DNA from: Mameliella sp. CS4
Lineage (GTDB): Bacteria > Pseudomonadota > Alphaproteobacteria > Rhodobacterales > Rhodobacteraceae
Direction of reading: 5' to 3'
Assembly: GCF_019392335.1 (NCBI RefSeq)
Contig: NZ_JAHXRQ010000001.1
Span: 372,001 to 436,000, forward strand
Length of the DNA: 64,000 bases
Within the stretch, counting starts at the first letter, position 1; each line of letters starts with the position of its first letter. Made by a program: the position numbers and the translations under genes. The notes under the pieces were generated by a model. The model saw only the letters and a list, made by a program, of their open reading frames with translations. It was not told the DNA's origin and ran no database searches. Positions 41,709 through 50,640 of the stretch are shown one piece after another.

Positions 41709-42623
41709 TCACCCCTGTGGGGTCATGTTGGGGCGGGCCTTGCCGCGCTGGATGCCCAGCTGGCGTTCGCGCCAGATGATGATCCCGCCCGCCGCAATCA
41801 CGATGGCCGAGCCGACCAGCACCATCACCGTCGGCACCTCGTCAAAGAAGAAATAGCCGAACAGGATCGCGAAAAGGATCGAGGCATAGTCAAAGGGCGC
41901 CACAACCGCCGCCCCGGCGAAACGATAGGCCGAGGTGATAAAGATCTGTGCGACCCCGCCGATCAGCCCTGCCCCGACCAGCATCGCCAGCACATGCGCC
42001 TCCGGCATCACCCAGCCAAAAGGCAGTGTCAGCAGGGAAAATCCCGTCGCCGTCAGCGAGAAATAGAACACGATGGCCGATGTCTCCTCGACCGCAACCA
42101 TGCGCCGGATCTGGATCTGCGCCAGCGCCCGCATCACCGCAGAGGTCAGCACCAGGGCGACCCCCAGCATGGCCGCATCGTCCACGTCGTCCAGCGTCAG
42201 GCGGGGCCAAAGCACGATGCAGACACCGACCAGCCCCAGCACGACCGCCGACAGGCGGAACAGGCGCAGCCGCTCTCCCAGCAGCAGCGCGGCCAGAAGC
42301 ACCGTCAGCATCGGTGCGGCAAAGCCCAGCGCCGTGACCTCTGGCAAGGGCAGCAATCCCAACGCGGCGAAACCGCAGCCCATTGCCGTCACGCCGATCA
42401 ACCCACGCCAGACATGCAGCACCGGGTGCTTCGCCTTCAGCCCGGTCTTGAGATCGCCGCGCATGGCCAGCCAGGCAACGATCACCGGCATGGCAAAAAA
42501 CGAACGGAAAAACACCGCTTCGCCCGTCGGCACATGGGCGGAACTCGCCTTGATGAGCGAGGCCATGATGGTGAACAGGACAACAGAGGTCAGCTTCAGC
42601 GCGATGCCACGCAGCGGGGACAT
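41709..42623 (-). CDS. DMT-superfamily (EamA) transporter
   Basis: A 304-aa inner-membrane protein with ten predicted helices arranged as two EamA repeats. The first repeat starts LRGIALKLTSVVLFTIMASLIK and includes FFRSFFAMPVIVAWLAM. The second starts AAMLGVALVLTSAVMRALAQIQI and ends with FDYASILFAILFGYFFFDEVPT. Such carriers usually export amino acids, metabolites or drugs; the substrate is unknown. The start follows a GGAGC ribosome-binding site. Convergent with the amine oxidase gene. Confidence 0.88.
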   Translation of the reverse strand: MSPLRGIALKLTSVVLFTIMASLIKASSAHVPTGEAVFFRSFFAMPVIVAWLAMRGDLKTGLKAKHPVLHVWRGLIGVTAMGCGFAALGLLPLPEVTALGFAAPMLTVLLAALLLGERLRLFRLSAVVLGLVGVCIVLWPRLTLDDVDDAAMLGVALVLTSAVMRALAQIQIRRMVAVEETSAIVFYFSLTATGFSLLTLPFGWVMPEAHVLAMLVGAGLIGGVAQIFITSAYRFAGAAVVAPFDYASILFAILFGYFFFDEVPTVMVLVGSAIVIAAGGIIIWRERQLGIQRGKARPNMTPQG

Positions 42624-42701
42624 GGGGGCTCCTTCGGGGATGTCGCAACACTGGACCTGCCTGCGGCGAAGGTCAATCGCCCCTCGGAACCCGACGTCAG
42701 G

Positions 42702-43076
42702 TCAACCGGTATCGCGGCAATGTTTGCGAAAGGCGCGTTTCAAAAGATCCAGTTCGGCGCGCAACAACGCAACCTCGGCGCGGATGTCCTCTGCCAGCGC
42801 CTCTCCCGCGATCAGGGTAAAACTGTCCAGCACCGTGTCGTCGCGCGCATCGCGGATCAGGACGGTGCTGACCCCGTCGCCCAGCGCCTCGACCGGGACC
42901 GGCACCTCGACAACCCAGCGGCCCGCCTCGGCGGTGTCGGTCAGGGTGACGCCGTGGATCGGGCGATCCTCGAAGCTGGCCAGGATCTCGGGCGCCTGTT
43001 CGGCCCCCTGTCGCACCAGCAGCCCCTCCCACAGGCCGTCTCGGAACCGGGTCTTGGTCAATGTGAACATGCTCAT
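42702..43076 (-). CDS. Conserved hypothetical protein, 124 aa
   Basis: A soluble protein with a beta-rich first half (FTLTKTRFRDGLWEGLLV; GRWVVEVPVPVEALG; SFTLIAGEAL) and a C-terminal amphipathic helix (DIRAEVALLRAELDLLKRAFRKH) that looks like a coiled coil. No catalytic motif and no recognised family. The start follows GGAGGGG. Its stop-to-start spacing with the upstream DUF6478-type gene is 19 bases, so the two are likely co-transcribed and may work together. Confidence 0.65.
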   Translation of the reverse strand: MSMFTLTKTRFRDGLWEGLLVRQGAEQAPEILASFEDRPIHGVTLTDTAEAGRWVVEVPVPVEALGDGVSTVLIRDARDDTVLDSFTLIAGEALAEDIRAEVALLRAELDLLKRAFRKHCRDTG

Positions 43077-43095
43077 GGCTTGGCCCCTCCGGCAG

Positions 43096-43914
43096 TCACA
43101 GCGCCGCCCTGCGACGGCGGCTGAAAGTCAGGTCGTGCAGGGTGACCTGGTTCATCCGCGGCCCTTCAAAGATCAGGTCCAGCCAGATCTTCTCGACCCG
43201 TTTTTCGTTCAGGCGGGAATAGGCAAGGTCGAATTCCACCTGCACGGTCTCGGCGTTCAGCGGCAATTCGCGGACCACCTGTTCGGTATTCGGCCCGTGC
43301 TTGATGTTCAGCCGGGCAAAGATTTCCAACGGGCGCTCCATCTCGACGATGGTATCCACCCGCATCAGGTGCTGTTTCGTCAGCCCCTGTGCCGCCGCCT
43401 CTGGCAGTTCCACCGCCAGCGACAGGTAAGACCCTGAAAAACCGAAGACATCCAGTTGCAGCCCAAAGGCGGCCAGATCGGCGGCGCGCCGGTTGCGAAC
43501 CTGGCGCATCGTCATCTCGGAGCGCGGGCAGTCGTGGAACAGGCGTGCCTCCTGTCCCAGCCGGGTCTTGCTCTGGACCTCGGCGATGCCCTGAACCGGC
43601 AAGGGTCCGCTCCAGATCTCGGGGCGCCAGGCCCAGTCCGAGTCCCTGGGGCGCGGAAAGGACTGGTTGCCGACCTGCGGCAGCGCCAGCCGCGCATCCG
43701 CGACATGCAGGACCTCGTCCAGACGCGACCGCAAGCGCCGCGCCTGTGTCCGCTGGCGGCGTAATTCGGCCAGATCCATCCCGGCCGCGGCACGCGCCAG
43801 CCGTGTCCAGCGCCGCAGCATGGCGGCATAGCCTGCCCGGCCCAACCAGTCCTGCACTGTCGCCCCCGTGTTCTCTTTCACCCCAGACCTGTCACGCCAA
43901 TCCGCGATGGTCAC
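43096..43914 (-). CDS. DUF6478-type hypothetical protein
   Basis: A 272-aa soluble protein found as a conserved unknown in Rhodobacteraceae. The N-terminal helix region is Arg-rich (LAELRRQRTQARRLRSRLDEVL). A beta-sandwich-like part follows (DWAWRPEIWSGPLPVQG; LDVFGFSGSYLSLAVELPEAA; ERPLEIFARLNIKHGPNTEQ) and ends with LDLIFEGPRMNQVTLHDLTFSRRRR. No enzymatic residues are evident. The start is uncertain: GTG at 43914 or GTG at 43881. Co-oriented with the 124-aa gene. Confidence 0.6.
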   Translation of the reverse strand: MTIADWRDRSGVKENTGATVQDWLGRAGYAAMLRRWTRLARAAAGMDLAELRRQRTQARRLRSRLDEVLHVADARLALPQVGNQSFPRPRDSDWAWRPEIWSGPLPVQGIAEVQSKTRLGQEARLFHDCPRSEMTMRQVRNRRAADLAAFGLQLDVFGFSGSYLSLAVELPEAAAQGLTKQHLMRVDTIVEMERPLEIFARLNIKHGPNTEQVVRELPLNAETVQVEFDLAYSRLNEKRVEKIWLDLIFEGPRMNQVTLHDLTFSRRRRAAL

Positions 43915-43953
43915 GGGGAATGGTTTCCGTATCGGAAACTATTCTGGCAAATC

Positions 43954-44652
43954 CTAACGATTGAATAAACGCCCCAGCACGCCCTTTGCCGGTTTTGGCC
44001 GTGCAGTACCGGCCGCCTTCGGGCTGAGACGTGCAATATTGTCCCTCACACGTCCCAACATGGCCTCGCCCCTGTCGCCCGCCAGCGCGCTGCCGCGCGG
44101 GGCGTAAAGCGCCAGCCCCACCAGCCGTCCGCCCTGCAGGAAGGCCGCCCGCCAATAGCGCGGGTCGCTGCCCTCGAACATCCTGTCGCCGCCGCTGGCC
44201 AGATGCGCCGTGACCCGGCTCCTCCGGGTGTCCCCATCCAGCAGCTCGGACCCCGCCGCCTGCGCCAGCACCTGCGGGGTGGGCAGGTCCGTGGTATCGC
44301 CGCGCGGCCCCACCGTGACCGTGACCAGCACAGGTGCCACCGGGCGCCCCGCCCGACCGCCGCTGAGGATATGGCAAGAGGCGATCACGGCGAACCCACG
44401 TTCCGGCCCGGCGCGCTTGGTGTCCGGGTCCAGGCAATAGCCATCGGGGCCGGCAACCACCACGTCGCCCCCCGCCAGGCTGGCCTTGGCCAGCGGCGCC
44501 CGACGCGGCCCGCCTGCCCCGGCGAAAAAGGCCGCAAGGCCCGCGCGCGCCTCGGCATCGGCACCATCGGGGGTCGACTGCGGCAGGGTGTTCAGGCACC
44601 CCGCCAGGACCAGCGCGCCGGCGGCGCACATCAACAGCCTGCGCGCCGCCAC
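43954..44652 (-). CDS. Putative lipoprotein of unknown function
   Basis: A 232-aa protein with a lipoprotein signal: hydrophobic MCAAGALVLAGC with lipobox LAGC, so the mature protein would be lipid-anchored at the membrane. The body is Ala/Gly-rich with PDGYCLDPDTKRAGPERGFAVIASC (two Cys that may pair). A strand-rich core ends in LGRVRDNIARLSP. No family was recognised. The GTG at 44652 lies four bases after the ilvD stop; ATG at 44631 is an alternative. It is probably transcribed from the ilvD promoter. Confidence 0.65.
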   Translation of the reverse strand: MAARRLLMCAAGALVLAGCLNTLPQSTPDGADAEARAGLAAFFAGAGGPRRAPLAKASLAGGDVVVAGPDGYCLDPDTKRAGPERGFAVIASCHILSGGRAGRPVAPVLVTVTVGPRGDTTDLPTPQVLAQAAGSELLDGDTRRSRVTAHLASGGDRMFEGSDPRYWRAAFLQGGRLVGLALYAPRGSALAGDRGEAMLGRVRDNIARLSPKAAGTARPKPAKGVLGRLFNR

Positions 44653-44656
44653 CGGG

Positions 44657-46390
44657 TCAGAGATCCGCGTAGACGTGTTTCTCGGCGGCACCGCCGGGAT
44701 GCGTGACCGCGCCCTTGTAGGTCTCGCCCACCAGTTGCGCGTATTTCCACAGCGAGCCGGAGGCGTAGATCGTCTCCCTGGGACCTGTCCAGGCCTCCTT
44801 GCGGGCGGCCAGTTCCTCGTCCGTCAGGTCGACGGAGATGACCCCGTTCACCGCGTCGATGGTGATCTCGTCGCCGGTCTGCACCAGCGCGATCGGGCCG
44901 CCATGCGCCGCCTCGGGGCCCACGTGGCCCACGCAAAAGCCGCGCGTCGCACCCGAGAACCGGCCATCGGTGATCAAGGCCACCTTCTTGCCCATGCCCT
45001 GACCCGAAAGCGCCGCCGTGGTGGCCAGCATCTCGCGCATGCCGGGGCCGCCAGCGGGGCCCTCGTTGCGGATCACGATGACCTCGCCTTCCTTGTAGCC
45101 GCGCATCTTGACCGCCTCAAAGGCATCCTCTTCGCATTCGAACACGCGCGCCGGGCCGGTAAAGACCTGGTCCTCCGCCGCGATGCCCGCGACCTTGACG
45201 ATGGCGCCCTGCGGGGCAAGGTTGCCCTTCAGGCCCACGACACCACCGGTCTTGGTGATCGGGGTCTCGATCGGATAAATCACCTTGCCGTCGGCCTCGC
45301 GCTCGATCAGGTCCAGCTCTTCCCCGATGGCACGCCCGCTGGCGGTCATGCAGTCCTCGTGGATCAGGCCCGCCTTGCGCAGTTCCTTCATCACCACCGG
45401 CACGCCGCCCGCCTCGTAAAGATCCTTGGCGACGTAGTTTCCGCCCGGCTTGAGGTCGACGAAGTAAGGCGTATCGCGGAAGATCTCGCAGACATCGTCC
45501 AGGAAGAACTCCAACCCCGCCTCATGCGCGATGGCGGGCAGGTGCAGACCGGCATTGGTCGACCCGCCGGTGCAGGCGACGACACGCGCGGCGTTCTCCA
45601 GCGCCTTGCGGGTGACGATGTCGCGCGCGCGGATGTTCTGTTCCAGCAGGTGCATCGCGGCGATGCCAGAGGCGGTGCCATAGGCGTCGCGGCTTTCATA
45701 CGGCGCAGGCGCGCCCGAGGAATTCATCAGCGCCAGGCCGATCGCCTCGGACACACAGGCCATCGTGTTGGCGGTGAACTGGCCGCCACAGGCCCCGGCC
45801 GAGGGGCAGGCCGCCTTCTCGATGGCGCGCAGTTCCTCATCGCTGTTCGCGCCGGCCTGGTGCTTGCCCACGGCCTCGAAAACATCCTGGACGGTGATGT
45901 CCTTGCCCTTGTACCGGCCCGGCATGATCGACCCGCCATAAATGAAGACGGACGGCACGTTCAGGCGCACCATTGCCATCATCATCCCGGGCAGCGACTT
46001 GTCGCAGCCCGCCAGGCCGACGATGGCATCATAGCAATGCCCGCGCATGGTCAGTTCCACCGTGTCCGCGATAGCCTCGCGGCTGGCCAGCGAGGCACGC
46101 ATCCCCTCATGGCCCATCGCGATCCCGTCGGTCACGGTGATGGTGGTGAACTCGCGCGGGGTGCCACTTGCTTCCTTGACGCCCAGCTTGACCGCCTGCG
46201 CCTGCCGGTTCAGCGCGATGTTGCAGGGCGCGGCCTCGTTCCAGCAGGTCGCCACGCCGACCAGCGGCTGGTGAATCTCGTCCTCGCTCAGCCCCATCGC
46301 ATATAGGAACGACCGATGCGGTGCGCGCGCCGGGCCCTCGGTGACATGGCGGCTGGGCAGTTTGGTCTTGTCGAATGGACGCTTGAGCAT
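44657..46390 (-). CDS. ilvD: Dihydroxy-acid dehydratase
   Basis: An iron-sulfur lyase for valine, leucine, isoleucine and pantothenate synthesis that removes water from 2,3-dihydroxy-isovalerate or -methylvalerate. The 577-aa length is standard. Cluster cysteines are in [29 protein letters not shown] and [17 protein letters not shown]. Other signatures are [43 protein letters not shown] and the terminal [11 protein letters not shown]. The ATG at 46390 gives the usual [15 protein letters not shown] start; an in-frame extension upstream is unlikely. Confidence 0.96.
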   Translation of the reverse strand: MLKRPFDKTKLPSRHVTEGPARAPHRSFLYAMGLSEDEIHQPLVGVATCWNEAAPCNIALNRQAQAVKLGVKEASGTPREFTTITVTDGIAMGHEGMRASLASREAIADTVELTMRGHCYDAIVGLAGCDKSLPGMMMAMVRLNVPSVFIYGGSIMPGRYKGKDITVQDVFEAVGKHQAGANSDEELRAIEKAACPSAGACGGQFTANTMACVSEAIGLALMNSSGAPAPYESRDAYGTASGIAAMHLLEQNIRARDIVTRKALENAARVVACTGGSTNAGLHLPAIAHEAGLEFFLDDVCEIFRDTPYFVDLKPGGNYVAKDLYEAGGVPVVMKELRKAGLIHEDCMTASGRAIGEELDLIEREADGKVIYPIETPITKTGGVVGLKGNLAPQGAIVKVAGIAAEDQVFTGPARVFECEEDAFEAVKMRGYKEGEVIVIRNEGPAGGPGMREMLATTAALSGQGMGKKVALITDGRFSGATRGFCVGHVGPEAAHGGPIALVQTGDEITIDAVNGVISVDLTDEELAARKEAWTGPRETIYASGSLWKYAQLVGETYKGAVTHPGGAAEKHVYADL

Positions 46391-46659
46391 GGGCTTGGCT
46401 CCTCCCGTGAAATGGGTTTTTCTTGGAATAACCAAGCCCTGAAAGCGGCACAAGCGTCAAGCGCCACTTGGTATACCACTTTAGGCCCCGATGGCAGGCC
46501 GCGGTTTTCGAATATTTTCAGAGAGACAAAACAAAAGCGGGGTCTTCTCTGACGAAATGCTCAACCAGCATTTCCCTTGGGACAAGGGGCCGGTGGGACG
46601 GCGGGCGGGGCGAATTTCAGCTTGCTGAAAGAGCGGCGACCCACCGTCCCGATCCCTCG

Positions 46660-47634
46660 TCACCCGGACCCGATCAGGGCCCCGGCGGCAAAGACCAAGG
46701 CCCCGCCCAGCACCACCTGGAAGGTGGCGCGCAGGAACGGCGTCTCCATGAACTTGTTCTGGATCCAGGCAATGGCCCAAAGCTCGATAAAGACCACGAT
46801 CAGGGCGATGGTCGTCGCAGTCCAGAAATGCGGGATCAGGTAGGGCAGCGCATGGCCCAGCCCGCCCACCGTGGTCATCACGCCAGAGGCAAAGCCGCGT
46901 TTCGTCGGCGACCCGCGGCCCGACAATTCGCCATCGTCCGAGGCGGCCTCGGTAAAGCCCATCGAGATGCCCGCCCCGACCGAGGCGGCAAGCCCGACCA
47001 GGAAGGTCGTCCAGGGATCATGCGTGGCAAAGGCGGTGGCAAAGATCGGCGCCAGGGTCGAGACCGACCCGTCCATCAACCCGGCCAGCCCCGGCTGCAC
47101 CCAGGTCAGCAGGAATTGCCGCTTGGCGCGGTCGTCTTCCTCGTCGCGGGACGCGTCGCCCAGGTGTTCCTGTTCCAGCTGGTTCGCCGTGTCTTCGTGC
47201 TTTGCCTCCATCGCGGCGAGATCGCCCAGCAGCTTGCGGGTGTCCGCATCCTGCGCGTTCTGTGCCGCCATGTGGTAAAACCGTTCGGCCTGGCGTTCCA
47301 TGCTGGCAGCCTCGTCGCGGATACGCTCCAGCGACAGGTTCTCGGTCAACCAGACGGGGCGGCGGGCATAATACCCGGCCACGTGTTCGCGGCGGATCAG
47401 CGGGATCACGTCTCCGAACCGCTCCCTGTGCAGGTCGATCAGGGCGCGGCGATGGCTGTCTTCCTCCTCGGCCATGCCGTCGAAGATCGCCGCCGTGTCC
47501 GGAAAGTCGGCCCGCAGGCGTTCGGCAAAGCTGCGATAAATTCTGGCGTCGTCCTCTTCCGAGGAGATGGCAAGCGCCAGCACCTCCTGTTCAGAGAGGT
47601 CACGGAACCGCCGACGATTTCCCATGTAAAGCAT
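46660..47634 (-). CDS. mbfA: Membrane-bound ferritin (rubrerythrin domain fused to VIT1/CCC1 transporter)
   Basis: A 324-aa fusion. Residues 10-165 form a ferritin-like four-helix bundle with diiron-type residues (ALAISSEEDDARIYRSFAE; GMAEEEDSHRRALIDLHRE; AMEAKHEDTANQLEQEH). Residues 180-324 form a VIT1/CCC1 membrane domain (WVQPGLAGLMDGSVSTLAPIF; AASVGAGISMGFTEAASDDG). In Agrobacterium and Bradyrhizobium MbfA exports iron and protects against iron and peroxide, under Irr control. A matching Irr box lies 13 bases upstream. The start follows AGGGA. Confidence 0.92.
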   Translation of the reverse strand: MLYMGNRRRFRDLSEQEVLALAISSEEDDARIYRSFAERLRADFPDTAAIFDGMAEEEDSHRRALIDLHRERFGDVIPLIRREHVAGYYARRPVWLTENLSLERIRDEAASMERQAERFYHMAAQNAQDADTRKLLGDLAAMEAKHEDTANQLEQEHLGDASRDEEDDRAKRQFLLTWVQPGLAGLMDGSVSTLAPIFATAFATHDPWTTFLVGLAASVGAGISMGFTEAASDDGELSGRGSPTKRGFASGVMTTVGGLGHALPYLIPHFWTATTIALIVVFIELWAIAWIQNKFMETPFLRATFQVVLGGALVFAAGALIGSG

Positions 47635-47646
47635 GTGAAGTCCCTT

Positions 47647-47663
47647 TTTAGAATTATTCTAAA
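47647..47663 (-). promoter_or_regulatory. Iron control element (Irr/ICE box) of mbfA
   Basis: TTTAGAA-TTA-TTCTAAA, a perfect 7-bp inverted repeat matching the alphaproteobacterial ICE motif bound by Irr. Its position over the start region of the mbfA transcript fits repression under iron limitation and derepression when iron is plentiful. Confidence 0.8.
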
Positions 47664-47748
47664 CAGTATTCAGCTTTCCGCCGAGCGCAAGGGGGGAGTC
47701 CTGCCCTTGGCCAATCTGCCGCATTCGATACGCCCTCTTGCAAATCAA

Positions 47749-47763
47749 ACTGAACCGTATAGT
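47749..47763. promoter_or_regulatory. TetR operator candidate O1
   Basis: ACTGAACCGTATAGT, an imperfect palindrome sharing ACTGAACCG with O2 and O3. Its centre is 22 bases from the centre of O2, two helical turns, so both dimers would sit on the same DNA face. Confidence 0.55.
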
Positions 47764-47770
47764 TTATTTA

Positions 47771-47785
47771 TCTGAACCGTTCAGT
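47771..47785. promoter_or_regulatory. TetR operator candidate O2
   Basis: TCTGAACCGTTCAGT, with a perfect inner palindrome CTGAAC-C-GTTCAG. It lies 24 bases before the start of the small secreted protein gene, overlapping where its promoter must be. Confidence 0.6.
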
Positions 47786-47808
47786 TCGTTTTTGAGATGG
47801 AGCCAGTC

Positions 47809-47973
47809 ATGAAACGCATCCTCCTTCCGCTCGCCGCTGCCGCTGCGCTTGTTACCGGTCCCGCGCTGGCCGATGTCGGGCCGGTCTTCCTGCCCGACCT
47901 CACCTTCCCGGCGCCACAGCCGCACCCCGATGTGTCCTCGCAGGGCTGCGCGTCACAACAGGTCTGCAAGTGA
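47809..47973 (+). CDS. Small exported protein, 54 aa
   Basis: A short gene with a clear signal peptide (MKRILLPLAAAAALVTGPALA, cleavage before DVG). The mature peptide of about 33 residues is rich in Pro (VFLPDLTFPAPQPHPDVSSQ) and ends CASQQVCK, with two cysteines that could form a disulfide. GGAG lies nine bases before the ATG. It sits between two operator copies and the tetR gene, so it is probably repressed by that TetR. No homologous family is known to me. Confidence 0.7.
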   Translation: MKRILLPLAAAAALVTGPALADVGPVFLPDLTFPAPQPHPDVSSQGCASQQVCK

Positions 47974-47986
47974 CCCCGCGCTTTCC

Positions 47987-48016
47987 TTGCCCAAACTGAA
48001 CCGGGCAGTCTATAAT
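47987..48016 (+). promoter_or_regulatory. tetR promoter with operator O3 in the spacer
   Basis: TTGCCC (47987-47992), an 18-base spacer and a perfect TATAAT (48011-48016) form a sigma-70 promoter 25 bases before the tetR ATG. Operator O3, ACTGAACCGGGCAGT (47995-48009), fills the spacer, so binding there would block RNA polymerase and give autorepression. Confidence 0.7.
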
Positions 48017-48040
48017 CGAGCCGCGAAAGTGAGGGGCGCA

Positions 48041-48655
48041 ATGAACACACAACCGGCGGTCCGGAAAGGGCGCAAGTTCGACCAGGTGGTCGATGGCGCG
48101 CGTGAGATCTTTTTGCGGGACGGCTTCGAAGGCGCCAGCGTCGACGACATCGCGCGCGAGGCAGGCGTCTCCAAGGCGACGCTCTACAGCTATTTCCCCG
48201 ACAAGCGCCTGCTCTTCATCGAGGTGGCCAGCGCCCAGTGCCGCAACCAGGCCGACCAGGCCCTGCTGACGATGGATCTCACCCGCCCCCCGCGTGAGGT
48301 TCTTGCCCGCGCCGGGCGCAAGTTCCTGGGCTTTCTCTACTCGGACATGGGGCAGCGGATCTTCCGGATCTGCGTCGCCGAATCCGACCGCTTTCCGGAA
48401 CTGGGCCGCCAGTTCTACCAGAGCGGGCCGATGATCATGCGCCGCGTGATGACCGATTACCTGACCGCCGCCTGCGACCGGGGCGAGCTGAAGATCGACG
48501 ACATGACGCTGGCCTCGGACCAGTTCGCAGAGCTCTGCAAGGCGGACCTCTGGCCCAAGATCATATTTGGCATTCAGTCCAGTTTCAGCGATGACGACAT
48601 CGCACGAGTCGTGGATGGTGCCGTCGAAACCTTCATGGCACGCTACGGAACATGA
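48041..48655 (+). CDS. TetR/AcrR family transcriptional regulator
   Basis: A 204-aa repressor. The helix-turn-helix is at about 20-62 (AREIFLRDGFEGASVDDIAREAGVSKATLYSYFPDKRLLF), the classical TetR signature. The ligand domain has ARAGRKFLGFLYSDMGQRIFRICVAE, as in AefR-like TetR proteins with a C-terminal TetR_C domain. The ligand is unknown. It likely controls itself and the small exported protein through three ACTGAACCG-type palindromes. A GAGGGG ribosome-binding site precedes the ATG. Confidence 0.9.
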   Translation: MNTQPAVRKGRKFDQVVDGAREIFLRDGFEGASVDDIAREAGVSKATLYSYFPDKRLLFIEVASAQCRNQADQALLTMDLTRPPREVLARAGRKFLGFLYSDMGQRIFRICVAESDRFPELGRQFYQSGPMIMRRVMTDYLTAACDRGELKIDDMTLASDQFAELCKADLWPKIIFGIQSSFSDDDIARVVDGAVETFMARYGT

Positions 48656-48688
48656 CAAGCGCCCCCGGCGGGCGCGCTGGGAGACACG

Positions 48689-49519
48689 ATGAAGACCGTA
48701 TCCGAAAACAAATGCTTTGGCGGAACTCAGGGCGTTTACACGCATGCCTCCGACGCCTGCAAATGTGACATGACCTTTGGCCTGTTCCTGCCGGAAGAGG
48801 CGGCACATGTGCCGGTGCCCGTGCTGTGGTATCTCTCGGGGCTGACCTGCACGCATGAAAACGCGATGGTCAAGGCGGGCGCGCAGGGTTGGGCCGCCGA
48901 ACACGGGCTGGCCCTGATCTTTCCCGACACCTCGCCCCGGGGCGAGGACGTGGCCGACGACGAGGCCTATGACCTGGGCAAGGGCGCCGGGTTCTACGTC
49001 AACGCGACAGAGGCCCCCTGGGCGCCGCATTTCAACATGTGGGACTACCTGGCAGAGGAACTGCCCGCGCTGGTCGGCGCGAATTTCGCCCTAGACATGG
49101 GCCGGCAGGCGATCACCGGGCATTCGATGGGCGGGCATGGCGCGCTGACCCTTGCGATGGGCCTGCCGGGCCGTTTCGCCAGCGTCTCGGGTTTTGCGCC
49201 GATCGCCCATCCCACCGCCAGCGACTGGGGCCGCAAGCAGCTGGGCGCCTACCTGGGCGCGGATGAAACCACCTGGGCGCCGCATGACTCGACCCTGCTG
49301 ATGCGGGACAAGGGGTTCGACGGGCCGGTGCTGATCGACCAGGGCGGCGATGACCAGTTCCTCGACCTGCTGAAACCCGAATGCCTAGCCGAAGCGATGG
49401 CCGCGCGTCGTCAGGACGGCGTGTTCCGGATGCAGAAAGGCTATGACCACAGCTATTTCTTCGTCTCGACCTTCATGGAAGACCACATTGCCTTCCACTC
49501 CGAGGCGCTCCATGCCTGA
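48689..49519 (+). CDS. fghA: S-formylglutathione hydrolase
   Basis: A serine esterase that hydrolyses S-formylglutathione to formate and glutathione, the second step of glutathione-dependent formaldehyde detoxification. The 276-aa product matches esterase D. The nucleophile elbow is GHSMGGHGAL (Ser147-region), with the catalytic Asp in DQGGDDQFLD and His in YDHSYFFVSTF. The N-terminal CFGGTQGVYTHASDACKCDM and LSGLTCTHENAM are typical. The matching S-(hydroxymethyl)glutathione dehydrogenase is not in the window. It starts 33 bases after tetR, so co-transcription is possible. Confidence 0.94.
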   Translation: MKTVSENKCFGGTQGVYTHASDACKCDMTFGLFLPEEAAHVPVPVLWYLSGLTCTHENAMVKAGAQGWAAEHGLALIFPDTSPRGEDVADDEAYDLGKGAGFYVNATEAPWAPHFNMWDYLAEELPALVGANFALDMGRQAITGHSMGGHGALTLAMGLPGRFASVSGFAPIAHPTASDWGRKQLGAYLGADETTWAPHDSTLLMRDKGFDGPVLIDQGGDDQFLDLLKPECLAEAMAARRQDGVFRMQKGYDHSYFFVSTFMEDHIAFHSEALHA

Positions 49520-49567
49520 CCCCGTCCCGGCCCCGCGCCGGGACCTCCTGCCGGGCGGAATCGCGCG

Positions 49568-50023
49568 ATGACGCTTTACATCGACGCCGACGCCTGCCCG
49601 GTCAAGGCAGAGGCCGAAACCGTCGCCACCCGGCACAAGCTGCCGATGGTGCTGGTGGCCAACGGCGGGCTGCGCCCCTCGCGCAATCCGCTGGTCAACC
49701 TTCAGATCGTCCCCGACGGCCCCGACGAGGCCGACAAGTGGATCGCAGACCGGTCCGGCCCGGGCGATGTGGTCATCACCAATGACATCCCCCTTGCGGC
49801 CAAATGCGTCGAGGCGGGCGCCCTGGTGCTGCGCCCGGACGGCTCTGCCCTGACGCCGGCCAATATCGGCGCGCAACTGGCGATGCGCGACCTGATGAGC
49901 GACCTGCGCGCCGCCGATCCCTTTCGACAGGGCTCTGGCAAGGGGTTTACAAAATCCGACCGCAGCCGTTTCCTCGACGCATTGGAACGGGCCGTCCGGC
50001 AGGCAGGAAAAGAGGCAAAATGA
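49568..50023 (+). CDS. UPF0178 (YaiI/YqxD) family protein
   Basis: A 151-aa member of the DUF188 family. It opens with [20 protein letters not shown], and the Asp residues resemble a PIN/NYN-like nuclease site. Then come [45 protein letters not shown] and the helix [28 protein letters not shown]. Biochemical activity has not been established; a metal-dependent nuclease is an inference from the acidic cluster. The stop overlaps the HAD gene start (ATGA). Confidence 0.88.
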   Translation: MTLYIDADACPVKAEAETVATRHKLPMVLVANGGLRPSRNPLVNLQIVPDGPDEADKWIADRSGPGDVVITNDIPLAAKCVEAGALVLRPDGSALTPANIGAQLAMRDLMSDLRAADPFRQGSGKGFTKSDRSRFLDALERAVRQAGKEAK

Positions 50024-50640
50024 CCATCGAGGCGGTGATCTTCGACATCGGCAACGTGCTGATCGAATGGCAGCCCGAACGCTACTACGACGCCCGCATC
50101 GGCGAGGCGCGCCGCCGCGCCATGTTCGCCCAGCTCGACCTGCACGGCATGAACGACGTGATCGACCGGGGCGGCGACTTTCGCGGCACGGTCTATGACT
50201 GGGCCGAAAAGACCCCGGAATGGGGCGATGAAATCCGCCTCTGGCACGACGACTGGCTGGAAATGGCAAAACCCGCCATTCCCCGCTCGGTCCGCGTGAT
50301 GCGGGCGCTGAAGGCAAAGGGCACACCGGTTCACGCGCTGACCAACTTCGGCATCGGCACCTGGGACATCGCCACCCCCGCCTATGACTTCCTGAACGAA
50401 TTCGATCATGCTTTCGTCAGCGGCCACATGGGCGTCATCAAGCCCGAAGCGGAGATCTATGAACAGGTCGAGGCCCGGCTTGGCCTTCCGGGCGCGGCGC
50501 TGCTCTTTACCGACGACCGGGCCGACAACATCGCCGCCGCCGCCGCGCGCGGCTGGCACACCCATCACTTCACAGGCCCCGACGGCTGGGCGGAAAGGCT
50601 CGTCGCCGAAGGGCTGCTGACACAAAGCGAGGCGCAATGA
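50020..50640 (+). CDS. HAD-family hydrolase (YihX-like)
   Basis: A 206-aa phosphatase-type HAD protein. Motif I is [12 protein letters not shown], where the first Asp is the nucleophile and the +2 position is Gly, as in YihX-type members. Motif II is LTNFG, motif III has Lys in [11 protein letters not shown] and motif IV is FTDDRADN. The cap is the small helical C1 type between motifs I and II. YihX homologs dephosphorylate sugar phosphates, but the substrate here is unknown. It is coupled by four-base overlaps to the UPF0178 gene and the ornithine cyclodeaminase-like gene. Confidence 0.87.
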   Translation: MTIEAVIFDIGNVLIEWQPERYYDARIGEARRRAMFAQLDLHGMNDVIDRGGDFRGTVYDWAEKTPEWGDEIRLWHDDWLEMAKPAIPRSVRVMRALKAKGTPVHALTNFGIGTWDIATPAYDFLNEFDHAFVSGHMGVIKPEAEIYEQVEARLGLPGAALLFTDDRADNIAAAAARGWHTHHFTGPDGWAERLVAEGLLTQSEAQ

